Position numbers and translations under genes: made by a program
The notes under the pieces: generated by a model
What the model saw: the letters and a program-made list of their open reading frames with translations, nothing else
The model's database searches: none
What the model was told of the DNA's origin: nothing
Shown: piece after piece, positions 19,121 through 26,750 of the stretch
Position numbering within the stretch: position 1 is the first letter of the stretch
Layout of the letters: each line of letters opens with the position of its first letter
Assembly (NCBI RefSeq): GCF_001083795.1
Contig: NZ_LAVK01000012.1
Location: forward strand, 1-48,221
Direction: 5' to 3'
Source: Streptomyces sp. SBT349
GTDB taxonomy: Bacteria > Actinomycetota > Actinomycetes > Streptomycetales > Streptomycetaceae
Length of the DNA stretch: 48,221 nt

Positions 19121-20433
19121 GCGTTTTCACCCCGAGGTTTCGCGTTGAGGATGGGACCGTCGCGGAGGATCCCTTTGCACTGTCCGGCTTCGAGCGGCAG
19201 GTTGATCTCCGGGCGGTGGGGTTGCTGCTGGCTCCGCCTGCGCTGCTCGGCGAGTTCGTCCCGCGCTGCGTGTGGCGTGGAGTGAAGCAGCTGCCTGCCA
19301 GGCTCCCGCGGCCGGTCCGGAGAGATCTGCCCGCCGCGTTCACCGCCGCAGTTGGTGCATTGGCCGCGGAGACGGAGGTCATCGCGGTCAAGGTCTCCGG
19401 TGGCCTGGATTCCCTGGCTGTCCTGGTGCATGCGTTGAAGGTTGCCGAGGGGCGGCGGGTGGTGGCCTTCACGACGGACCTGACCGACGATTCGGGGCAC
19501 GGGTGCGTGCCGGTGGTCCTGCGGTTGATGCGCGACCTGGGTCTCCATGCGGAGCTGGTGGTGATCGATCCGCTCCGGGATCGGCTGGAGCCGCGGTGGT
19601 CGCCAACGGGCCCGCGGCTGGACGCGCTCCCTGAGGTCAACGCCGCGACCGCCACACGGGCGGCCGAATACGGGGCCGGGGTGCTGCTCTCGGGGGATGG
19701 TGCCGATGAGGTGCTGGGGGTCCCGCGATACGCCGGCATGGCCGTTGCGCGGCGCCGTGGCGTGCACGCGGCGTGGCGGTACGCCATGGACACCGCTCTC
19801 GCACGGCCGGGCCGGGCGGGTGAGGCCGCCGCCGTCGCGGTGGGTCTGCTGCCGCCGACCGCACGGATGCGGGCCTACTGGGCTGTGAACTGGCCGGAGT
19901 GGTGCGACCCAGTTGCTCCTGCTGTGCTGTCGGCGCCCTACCGGGAGAATGCCACCCAGTGGGCCAGAGACTGGGTGGACGCGCGGATCGCCGCCCATGC
20001 CCGGGCGGGCAGGACTTGGGGACTGGCGGACGCGGTCGACGCGTTACTGCCGCGTGAGGAGATCCCGCCCGCGGGACCAGTGGCCGAGGCATCACCCTAC
20101 GAGCATCCGATCTTCCTCTCGGCCGCTCTGGCGCTTGGGATCGGCGACCGCTACGACATGCGGCTGCCCTCGCCGTATCTGCGGTGCAAGTCCCGCGTCG
20201 TGGAACTGCTGCCACAAGGCGCGTCAGCCGTGCTGCCACGCCGCAAGCAGTACTTCACGCGTGCCCTGAGCGGATATGCCACCCTTGCCGGACGCGCCGC
20301 GCCGCTGTGTGCCGAGTCCGGGCTGCTGGACACGGAGGCACTGGCAAGCGAAGAGGACACTGCGGTGCTGCTCGGGGTGGCGGCCATCGAGCGGTGGCTC
20401 ACCGGAGCACGAGAGGCAGGCGCGACGTGGTGA
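19117..20433 (+). CDS. asparagine-synthetase-like (ATP-pyrophosphatase) amide-forming enzyme
   Basis: A 438-residue protein with the synthetase half of class B asparagine synthetases: the ATP-binding SGGLDS loop at residues 94-99 and LLSGDGADEVLG near 190. There is no N-terminal cysteine and no room for a full glutaminase domain, so it is not a normal AsnB. It should activate a carboxylate as an acyl-adenylate and pass it to an amine. Related lone enzymes include lasso-peptide and other macrolactam cyclases, and beta-lactam synthetases. A rare TTA codon at 20044-20046 (residue 310) makes it likely to depend on the bldA tRNA. It is directly coupled to the 45-residue ORF upstream and ends 15 bp from the convergent GNAT gene. 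Confidence 0.85.
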   Translation: MSVFTPRFRVEDGTVAEDPFALSGFERQVDLRAVGLLLAPPALLGEFVPRCVWRGVKQLPARLPRPVRRDLPAAFTAAVGALAAETEVIAVKVSGGLDSLAVLVHALKVAEGRRVVAFTTDLTDDSGHGCVPVVLRLMRDLGLHAELVVIDPLRDRLEPRWSPTGPRLDALPEVNAATATRAAEYGAGVLLSGDGADEVLGVPRYAGMAVARRRGVHAAWRYAMDTALARPGRAGEAAAVAVGLLPPTARMRAYWAVNWPEWCDPVAPAVLSAPYRENATQWARDWVDARIAAHARAGRTWGLADAVDALLPREEIPPAGPVAEASPYEHPIFLSAALALGIGDRYDMRLPSPYLRCKSRVVELLPQGASAVLPRRKQYFTRALSGYATLAGRAAPLCAESGLLDTEALASEEDTAVLLGVAAIERWLTGAREAGATW

Positions 20434-20448
20434 GCGGCGAGTCGCTGC

Positions 20449-21318
20449 TCAGGCCACCGGCGTGGGCCGGAGGAAGGAGTGCAGGCGGTCGACCTCGGTG
20501 AAACCGGCGCGCTCGTACATCCGGTTGGCCGCCGAGCGGGAGCGAGGGTCGTCGGCTGGAGCATCGTCATCGACGAACAGGATCACCTGCTCCGCTCCCA
20601 GATCAGCGAGCACATCCAGCGCCGAGCCCAACAGCGCGCGCCCCAGACCGCGCCCCTGCGCGGGCGGCTCGACGCTGATCCACCACAGAACACCGATCCC
20701 CGCCCGCGGCTCACCGACGACAGCCTCCGCCAGCAACTCGTCTTTCTCACGCACTTCCAGGCGCTTCCCGGCTGGGTCGGTGCTGTCGCCGAGGGTGTGG
20801 GTGTTGGCGCGCGGGAGATCGGTGGCGGGCAGATCGCGTCGCATGTACCGCCACAGATCCTCGCCGACGAAGCCCAGGTTCTCCAACGCCCTGACAGTCG
20901 CAGGACGGTGCCCGACCGGCAGCGCCTCAAGCCCCAGCGTCAGGGCACTGGCGAAGTCGAAAGCGTGCATCTCTCGCGGACCGAGACACTTCAGAGCATG
21001 CCGCAACAGCCTGTCCGCCACAGCCTGATCCTCGGCGCAGTGCAGCCACAGCACCAGGCCCGCGCCGTCCTTGGGACGCAGCGCATGGGACATCACGCCG
21101 ATCACGGTCCCTGACGCGTCGGCGGCGACGGAGGTCTCCGGAGGGGCCAGCTCCTCCCACCAGCCGGCGTCGACCTCCGAACGGCCCGCCAGGGCGTCAC
21201 GGAGCATCGCCGTCGTGACAACGGGCTGGCCCGGCAACCGGTCGCGTTCAAGCAGTTGCAGCACCTCCTGCTCATCCCGCCCCTCGTACGGCCGGACGTT
21301 CAGGAACCCCGTTCCCAT
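20449..21318 (-). CDS. GNAT-family N-acetyltransferase
   Basis: 289 residues from ATG 21318, preceded by GGTGAGGTG; the long upstream extension is arginine/proline shadow. The C-terminal half has the acetyl-CoA-binding motif A, VEPPAQGRGLGRALLGSAL, followed by RMYERAGF. The N-terminal half (VRPYEGRDE, VIGVMSHALR, ALENLGFVGEDLWRYMRRDL) looks like a second, degenerate GNAT fold, as in tandem GNAT proteins. The substrate is unknown. It is convergent with the asparagine-synthetase-like gene, so a shared pathway is possible but not shown. Confidence 0.85.
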   Translation of the reverse strand: MGTGFLNVRPYEGRDEQEVLQLLERDRLPGQPVVTTAMLRDALAGRSEVDAGWWEELAPPETSVAADASGTVIGVMSHALRPKDGAGLVLWLHCAEDQAVADRLLRHALKCLGPREMHAFDFASALTLGLEALPVGHRPATVRALENLGFVGEDLWRYMRRDLPATDLPRANTHTLGDSTDPAGKRLEVREKDELLAEAVVGEPRAGIGVLWWISVEPPAQGRGLGRALLGSALDVLADLGAEQVILFVDDDAPADDPRSRSAANRMYERAGFTEVDRLHSFLRPTPVA

Positions 21319-21639
21319 GTCCCACACCTCACCCTGGCCTGCCCGAAGGCTTCCGACAGCTGCATGACCGGGACCGGGACGCGGATGGGCGGCCCGAGCC
21401 AGGCCGGGTCGACACCCGCGACGCTCGCCTCGTCCCGACGTACGCTTCTGCGGGGATGCGCTCCAGTCGACATGCGAAAGCACCAGACTACCGCTCCAGA
21501 TCGCCGTCCATCTGTCAATCCGCCGACGCGCTGGAACGTCCGGGTCCGCGTCACGGCTGCGGACCCCCTCCTACGTTGGCTCCAGGCACACGGCCGGACT
21601 CTCGCCAGATGCACACAGCCCGAGCTGAGCAGCACCTGG

Positions 21640-21893
21640 CTACCACGCCCGACCCACGGCAGTGCCCGCCTCGACGCGTTGCTGCTGGCCGCCGGGCTGA
21701 TCGACGAGTTGAGGCTGATGGTCGTGCCGGTGGTCGTGGGAAGTGGCCCGCGGCTGTTCCCGGACAACGGCGCTCCGGCCGGGCTGCGGCTGCTGAGCAA
21801 CGAGACGACACCGAGCGGAGTCGCGGCCAAGGGGCACGAGTTGATGGATTGCCCACCTTCCGGGCCTACGAGGCCGGCGCGCACTCCTGAAAG
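21640..21893 (+). pseudogene. dihydrofolate-reductase-family (RibD C-terminal-like) remnant
   Basis: The frame reads HGSARLDALLLAAGLIDELR, then LMVVPVVVGSGPRLF and LRLLSNETTPSGV. This is the conserved C-terminal half of the small actinobacterial dihydrofolate-reductase-family proteins. The N-terminal NADPH-binding part is missing. Near 21850 the reading has to change frame to reach the expected end (FRAYEAG). It is truncated and frameshifted, so not functional. Confidence 0.6.
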
Positions 21894-22017
21894 GGGAAGT
21901 CGGGTACCTGGGGCGTAATCGGTGAGAGCGCGATGGCAGCTCTGTCGCCCGTACTGCGAGCACGCGTCAGCAGTTATGGGCGGCAGGCCATCACACATCG
22001 CGATCCGGAAGCGCTGC

Positions 22018-22034
22018 CGCACCTGAACGGTGCG
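22018..22034 (-). terminator. short hairpin after the DUF397 gene
   Basis: CGCACC and GGTGCG pair around a 5-nt loop, 9 bp beyond the leftward DUF397 stop. It is short but well placed for a terminator. Confidence 0.35.
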
Positions 22035-22042
22035 TGAGTTCG

Positions 22043-22294
22043 TTAGTCTGCGGGCATTTCCGAGGCGAGCAGGTGGTCGAACTCGCCGTCTCGAACGCCG
22101 AGGATGAACGCGCCGATCTCGGACTGGGTGAACACATGGGGTGGCCTGTCGGGGTTCTTCGAGTCCCCGATGAGGACGAGGCCGTCAAGAGTGGCAAGCC
22201 GTACGCAATTCCCTCCGCCGCCGCTGTGGGAGGAGATGTGCCACTCCACGCTTGAGAGGTCGAGCTGAGAGGGGCTCGGCTTGATCGTACTCAC
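22043..22294 (-). CDS. DUF397 domain protein
   Basis: An 83-residue protein with the DUF397 pattern: WHISSHSGGGGNCVRLA (usually W.kSS.S...G.CVEVA), then VLIGDSKNPD and a helical end. DUF397 proteins are actinobacterial partners of XRE regulators in WhiJ-type pairs, some of which control development or antibiotic production; several behave like toxin/antitoxin-like pairs. GTG 22294 overlaps the regulator stop by four bases (GTGA), so the two are translationally coupled. Confidence 0.9.
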   Translation of the reverse strand: MSTIKPSPSQLDLSSVEWHISSHSGGGGNCVRLATLDGLVLIGDSKNPDRPPHVFTQSEIGAFILGVRDGEFDHLLASEMPAD

Positions 22295-23193
22295 TGAGAC
22301 TCCTTGATCATACACTTGAGGCGTGCCCGGGTATCGTCGGGGGTCAGGGCCCTCTGCCACAAGTTGAGGAACACCGCGGCGTAGCGGTCCACTTCGACTG
22401 GATCTTCCAGGTAAAGGGATCTGTCCATGGTCTCGATCCACACCGCCTCGCGCACCTCGCGTCCGATGGTGGGCAGGTCCATGAGGACGAAGGGGCCCGC
22501 CAGGCCCGGGTGGCACCCGATGTCCGGGAGGATCCGTACAGTGTTCCGGTCTTGTCCGGAGGTGGCGAGCAGGTGTTCGAACTGGCCCCGCATGACCGCT
22601 GGGGTGCCGACGAGGCGTCGTAGGGCGCCTTCGTCGATGAGGGCGTGGAACTCTGTCAGCGCGCCGTCTTCAACCTTGCGCTGCCGGTCCAACCGCACGT
22701 CGACGAGGCCACGTACCTGTGCCGAGGTCAGGTCCGGCCGCATGGATTCGATGACGTGCCGGGCGTAGTCCGGAGTTTGGAGGAGGCCCTGCACCACCGC
22801 TGGCTCGTAGTTGCGCATACGAGAGGCCCGCTGTTCCAGTGTGAGGTAGCCCTCGAACTGCATCGGGGTGAGGAGGGCGGAGTGCCTGCGCCACAGCGCG
22901 GGCCGGCGGCGGCGGGTGGTGTCGACTGCCAGGAGAGCCAGGATCTCCTCCCGTTCTCCTTGACCCGCTGAGTAGCACTCCAGGAGGGCCTCGGCGACCT
23001 CCCGAGTGATGCCGCGCTGGCCGTGTTCGAGTCGGCTCAACGCGGCGGTGTCCAGTTTGACTCCGCGCTGACTGAGCACCGGGTGGCGCACGACCTGGCT
23101 GAGGGTCAGGCCGGAGCGGTCTCGCAACTCCTGCATGCGGCCGCCCACTTCCATGCGCTCCAGCGACCAGGGTGTCCCGTACATCTCTGCCAT
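22291..23193 (-). CDS. XRE-family regulator with DUF5753 (WhiJ/Scr1-like)
   Basis: 300 residues from ATG 23193. Residues 15-75 form an XRE helix-turn-helix (MQELRDRSGLTLSQV, then LSRLEHGQRG). The remainder is the DUF5753 effector fold (YEPAVVQGLLQTPDYAR, LIDEGALRRLVG, and an aromatic/acidic end). Such proteins pair with a DUF397 partner, present here as the next gene. An 8+8 inverted repeat 47 bp upstream of the start is a good candidate operator for autoregulation or control of the divergent operon. Confidence 0.93.
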   Translation of the reverse strand: MAEMYGTPWSLERMEVGGRMQELRDRSGLTLSQVVRHPVLSQRGVKLDTAALSRLEHGQRGITREVAEALLECYSAGQGEREEILALLAVDTTRRRRPALWRRHSALLTPMQFEGYLTLEQRASRMRNYEPAVVQGLLQTPDYARHVIESMRPDLTSAQVRGLVDVRLDRQRKVEDGALTEFHALIDEGALRRLVGTPAVMRGQFEHLLATSGQDRNTVRILPDIGCHPGLAGPFVLMDLPTIGREVREAVWIETMDRSLYLEDPVEVDRYAAVFLNLWQRALTPDDTRARLKCMIKESQ

Positions 23194-23239
23194 GTGAGTA
23201 GTGTGACGGGTCTCCTGGCGGGCCGACAAGCAAGGTCAG

Positions 23240-23267
23240 TCCGCAATTTGCTCCTTCATATTGCGGA
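23240..23267. promoter_or_regulatory. inverted-repeat operator between divergent regulators
   Basis: TCCGCAAT and ATTGCGGA are exact inverted arms separated by 12 bp. The site lies in the gap between the leftward XRE/DUF397 pair and the rightward regulator operon at 23392, and it is markedly more AT-rich than its surroundings. A dimeric XRE protein spanning two major-groove faces would fit. Confidence 0.55.
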
Positions 23268-23391
23268 TCTGCCATGACAAGGGGCATGCTAGCTGGGGTC
23301 ACGTTGCGTGCGAGCGGCGTTGCCGCTCGTGGTGAGACGCGGTCGGCTTGCGCTGGCTGACGTCCGGTCGAGCCTAGTCCCGGGAGTGCCG

Positions 23392-24900
23392 ATGGCCCGC
23401 CCCACACTGTTCCGGCTCCTGCTTCTGGAACGGCGCTGGGATACCTGGGCGATCTTCTGCCCTCATTTCGAGGCGCGAGCCCGCGCGCTGGCGGAGGAGA
23501 CGGCCAACCCCCGGCTGGCACATGTCACGGTGGGCCGGAAGACCTTTGACCGGTGGTTCTGCGGGAACTGGTACGGGCGTCCGTGGAAGGACACGGGCCG
23601 CGTCCTAGAAGCCCTGCTCGGCTTTCCTCTCAATGAGCTGTTCAGCCCGGCACCCGATGTCATGAGTGCAAAGATGGCCCCCCATGACCGCGGTGGGGTG
23701 CAGGCATCGCTCGCTATCAGTCGCCGCTGGCCGACCTCCCGGTTGTTCCTGTCGGCCGCTGATGATGTTGCTGACTCCTGGGAGTGGCTGGGCCGGGAGG
23801 TGCTGGACGGCACCACCGCTGCCGTTCAGTTCCTCCCCGTGTCCCGCAACGGCGAGGGCGTCACCCTTCGGACGGAGCATGTCACGTCGCTGAGGGGGTT
23901 CCTTCGGCCCGCTCGGCGCGGCCTGCTGGTGGGGGTCGACGAAGGCCATGATGACGACCTGCGCCTCTTCGTCATCGACTCGGCAAACGCACGACGGGCG
24001 TTGTCCGCGCCCACTGCAGGAGACGGCACCCTGGCTCTGCCAGCCGCGTACGTGCTGGACGACCTCACCTACGGAATCCTCTGGTCCCTCGTGCAACTCG
24101 ATGACGGGTTACTCGCCGACGATCAGACGCTGGACGCCGAGCAGCAAGTCCTGGACACCTACTTGTCACTGCCACGCTCAGCGGTCAGCCAGTTGTCCCA
24201 GCCCACCCTCACCTCCGTCGGTGCCAGGTGGCTCGGGTCGGCCTTTTGCGCACGGCACATTCATCGCCGCCTGGACAGGGCTGCGGAGCCTCCGGTGTTC
24301 TGGACGAGGGAACGTACGGGGGAGGAGGCCGCACTCTGGTTGTTCTTTGGCCACAAGATCGCCTACCTCAAGAGCCTGGCGGACCGGTACGCCCACGCAG
24401 CGAGGCCGCTCTCCCGCGTGTTCTGCATTCCAGAGAACGAGGTGCAAGGCGCCAGTCCGTACGAGCGGATCCTGCTGTTCCTGGCCATCTCGCTGATGGA
24501 GATGCTCGGCATCCACGTCCGTGTGACAACGCAGCCGGAGTACACCTCCATGGACGGGTTTGCGCTCGTGCCGGGCCAGAGCGCCGTCGTGGCGAACTGG
24601 GTTCGCACAGATGCACTCTGGCAGGTCGACACCACAACAAGCAGTCCTGATCTGCGCACGTACCGGGATGCCTTCACCGACGCGAGCAACCGCAGCGTCA
24701 TGGCCGGGCCGGAGCCGGAGACCCGGCTGAGACTCCTGGCCGACTACCTCCGCCTGGACTGGCCGTGGTTGATTCCGCGATGCCGCGACCTCGGTGACTG
24801 CGGAGTCGCCGGGATCATCCGGCCACGCAGCCGTCTCATCAGCGTTGACGCTCTGGACGCTGTTCTGCGCTTCCTCGGCTCCCTGGCCCCGCGCCGATGA
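23392..24900 (+). CDS. HTH regulator, first of three paralogous DNA-binding modules
   Basis: 502 residues from ATG 23392 (an upstream extension to 23308 has no support). Residues 1-85 (TLFRLLLLERRWDTW, then VGRKTFDRWFCGNWYGRPWKDTGRVLEALLGFP) align with the N termini of the regulators at 26492 and 29182, so this is a shared HTH module. The remaining ~415 residues match nothing I know and differ from the TPR-like ends of the other two. A TTA codon at 24109-24111 (residue 240) suggests bldA-dependent expression. It leads the operon; its TGA overlaps the asparaginase ATG. It may sense a ligand made or removed by the downstream enzymes (inference). Confidence 0.75.
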   Translation: MARPTLFRLLLLERRWDTWAIFCPHFEARARALAEETANPRLAHVTVGRKTFDRWFCGNWYGRPWKDTGRVLEALLGFPLNELFSPAPDVMSAKMAPHDRGGVQASLAISRRWPTSRLFLSAADDVADSWEWLGREVLDGTTAAVQFLPVSRNGEGVTLRTEHVTSLRGFLRPARRGLLVGVDEGHDDDLRLFVIDSANARRALSAPTAGDGTLALPAAYVLDDLTYGILWSLVQLDDGLLADDQTLDAEQQVLDTYLSLPRSAVSQLSQPTLTSVGARWLGSAFCARHIHRRLDRAAEPPVFWTRERTGEEAALWLFFGHKIAYLKSLADRYAHAARPLSRVFCIPENEVQGASPYERILLFLAISLMEMLGIHVRVTTQPEYTSMDGFALVPGQSAVVANWVRTDALWQVDTTTSSPDLRTYRDAFTDASNRSVMAGPEPETRLRLLADYLRLDWPWLIPRCRDLGDCGVAGIIRPRSRLISVDALDAVLRFLGSLAPRR

Positions 24901-25976
24901 GCCGGCCGCTACGCCCGTCCCCAGCTTCGCGCGGCCAGTCGACCACCTCCGCTCCCCAGAAAGGCGAATCCGTGACCTCTGCTACTTCCCGAGAGCCCGG
25001 GAACGTCCTTGTCCTCTCGCTCGGTGGCACCATCGCCATGACTCGCTCAGGTCTCGACGACGCCGGCGTGCAGCCGCGCCTCACCGGGGCTGAGCTCATC
25101 GCCGCGGTGCCGGGTCTGGAGCGTGAGGCGATCCTTCAGGTCGAGGACGTCCGGACGGTGCCGGGTGCGTCCCTCACACTTGAGGATGTCGCGGATCTGG
25201 CCGAGCGGCTCAACCACGCGGCGACAGCTGGGGTGACCGGCATGGTCGTCACGCAAGGCACGGACACTCTGGAAGAAACCGCCTTCGCCGTGGACCTCTA
25301 CTACCACGGTCGGGCACCGGCCGTTCTGACTGGCGCGATGCGCCCTCCACAGTCTCCGGGCGCCGACGGCCCCGCGAACCTCCTCGCCGCCGTACAAACG
25401 GCTGCATCCCCCGCGGCGCGGGACCTCGGCGCGCTCGTGGTCATGGCCGACGAGATTCACGCCGCACGCCACGTCCGGAAAGTCCACAGCCTCAGCACCG
25501 CAGCGTTCGCCTCCCCAGGAACCGGCCCGCTCGGAAGCGTTGTCGAAGGTGTTCCTCGCTTGCACTTCTCGCTTCCGCGCCATCCGGGTATCCAGCTGCC
25601 GCTTGCCCGGCCGGCCAGGGTAGAAGTTCTCACGGCCGCCCTCGGCAGTGACGGCGCTCTGCTCGACGGATTGGAGGAATGCGTCGACGGAGCCGTCATC
25701 GCCGCATTCGGAGCCGGTCACGTGCCGGCCAGCTGGGTGAAGCCGCTGGAGAACCTGGCCACCCGTATCCCGGTTGTGCTGGTCTCCCGCACCGGCGCGG
25801 GCAGCATCCTGTCCGCCACCTACGCGTTCGACGGGTCCGAGCGTGACCTCCTGGACCGCGGGCTGATCAGTGGCGGCCGGCTCGACCCGTACAAGGCACG
25901 CCTTCTCCTCCTGGCCCATCTCCGGGCCGGATCCGACCGTGCGGCCATCACGGCCGCCTTTGACCACCGCGGCTGA
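24897..25976 (+). CDS. L-asparaginase family amidohydrolase
   Basis: 359 residues from the coupled ATG 24897; a GTG at 24972 with GAAAGGCG upstream is an alternative start. The family's two threonine motifs are present: LSLGGTIAMT (nucleophile T) and VVTQGTDTLEETAF (T-D pair). VLTGAMR and the ADEIHAARHVRK lysine are also there. This is the bacterial asparaginase/glutaminase fold, which hydrolyses asparagine to aspartate and ammonia. Its place in an operon with RibD-like enzymes suggests an unusual amide substrate, but the catalytic residues look standard. No signal peptide is visible. Confidence 0.92.
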   Translation: MSRPLRPSPASRGQSTTSAPQKGESVTSATSREPGNVLVLSLGGTIAMTRSGLDDAGVQPRLTGAELIAAVPGLEREAILQVEDVRTVPGASLTLEDVADLAERLNHAATAGVTGMVVTQGTDTLEETAFAVDLYYHGRAPAVLTGAMRPPQSPGADGPANLLAAVQTAASPAARDLGALVVMADEIHAARHVRKVHSLSTAAFASPGTGPLGSVVEGVPRLHFSLPRHPGIQLPLARPARVEVLTAALGSDGALLDGLEECVDGAVIAAFGAGHVPASWVKPLENLATRIPVVLVSRTGAGSILSATYAFDGSERDLLDRGLISGGRLDPYKARLLLLAHLRAGSDRAAITAAFDHRG

Positions 25977-26009
25977 AGAAGCCGTCTCGACAAGGACAGG
26001 AGGGGCTGT

Positions 26010-26474
26010 ATGCGCGCGACACAGGTCGTCAAAGGCAGGGAATTCGTCGTGGCCTTCGACGAGGGAGAGGACTTCTTCCCCGCGCTCGGGCAATTCTGCG
26101 CCGAACACGGCATCCGTTCCGGCTACATTCCGGTCTTGCTCGGCGGCTTCCGCTCCGCCCGCCTCGTCGGCACCTGCGGCCCGCTGGAGAACCCCGACGC
26201 ACCGCTGTGGGATTCGGTGCAAGTGGAGTTCTTGGAAGCATGCGGCAGCGGCACCCTAGCCTGGGATCCGGACAACGACTCCGTGGCTCCGCACATCCAC
26301 CTCAGCGCCGGCCTCAAAGGAGACCAGGCCCACGGGCGCACCAGCCACCTGCTTAAGGGCACCGTCCAGTTCATCAACGAGCTCGTCGTTGTAGAGATCG
26401 TCAAGCCCAATCTGATCCGTCCCAGACGCACGGACCTGTACAACGTGCCGCTGCTGGCGTTCGACGAAGACTGA
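26010..26474 (+). CDS. PCC/DUF296 domain protein
   Basis: 154 residues, preceded by AGGAGG. It matches the PCC (plants and prokaryotes conserved, DUF296) fold: REFVVAFDEGEDFFPALGQFC at the start, GIRSGYIPVLLGGFRSARL in the middle, and the metal-site pattern PHIHLSAG near residue 93. Plant members fused to AT-hooks bind DNA; bacterial ones are stand-alone trimers of unknown role. The 3' end of this gene (from 26421) is duplicated at 29111, where only the last 27 codons survive. Confidence 0.88.
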   Translation: MRATQVVKGREFVVAFDEGEDFFPALGQFCAEHGIRSGYIPVLLGGFRSARLVGTCGPLENPDAPLWDSVQVEFLEACGSGTLAWDPDNDSVAPHIHLSAGLKGDQAHGRTSHLLKGTVQFINELVVVEIVKPNLIRPRRTDLYNVPLLAFDED

Positions 26475-26750
26475 ACGGAAGGACCACGGAAGTGGCGGTG
26501 ATCCGGGAAACACTCTTCCGCCGACTGATCGAGGAACGCGACTGGACGACGGTGCAGACCTTCAGCCTGCACTTCTCCCGAGCCGCTCGTGAGCTGGCTG
26601 ACCTCACCGGGGAAAGGTCCCTGGGGGATGTGATCGTCTCCCGGCGCAGCTTCGACCGCTGGAAGCGAGGCGAGCTGCAAGGACTGCCCTGGGCCGATAC
26701 CCGCCGCATCCTGGAACATCTCTTCGGAGTCCCTGTGGCCGCTCTCTTCC
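26421..26750 (+). repeat. direct repeat copy 1 (partner 29111-29440)
   Basis: About 330 bp nearly identical to 29111-29440, at a constant offset of 2690 bp with roughly 15 mismatches and no indel over the core. It spans the last 18 codons of the PCC gene, the intergenic ribosome-binding site and the DNA-binding module (about residues 1-85) of the regulator. Similarity fades where the effector domains begin. Confidence 0.9.

Noticed and set aside
18481..19998. 505-codon minus strand frame
   Set aside because: Antisense to the asparagine-synthetase-like gene; arginine/proline/serine-rich with no domain.
25047..26222. 391-codon minus strand frame over the asparaginase gene
   Set aside because: Shadow; the opposite strand carries intact asparaginase catalytic motifs.
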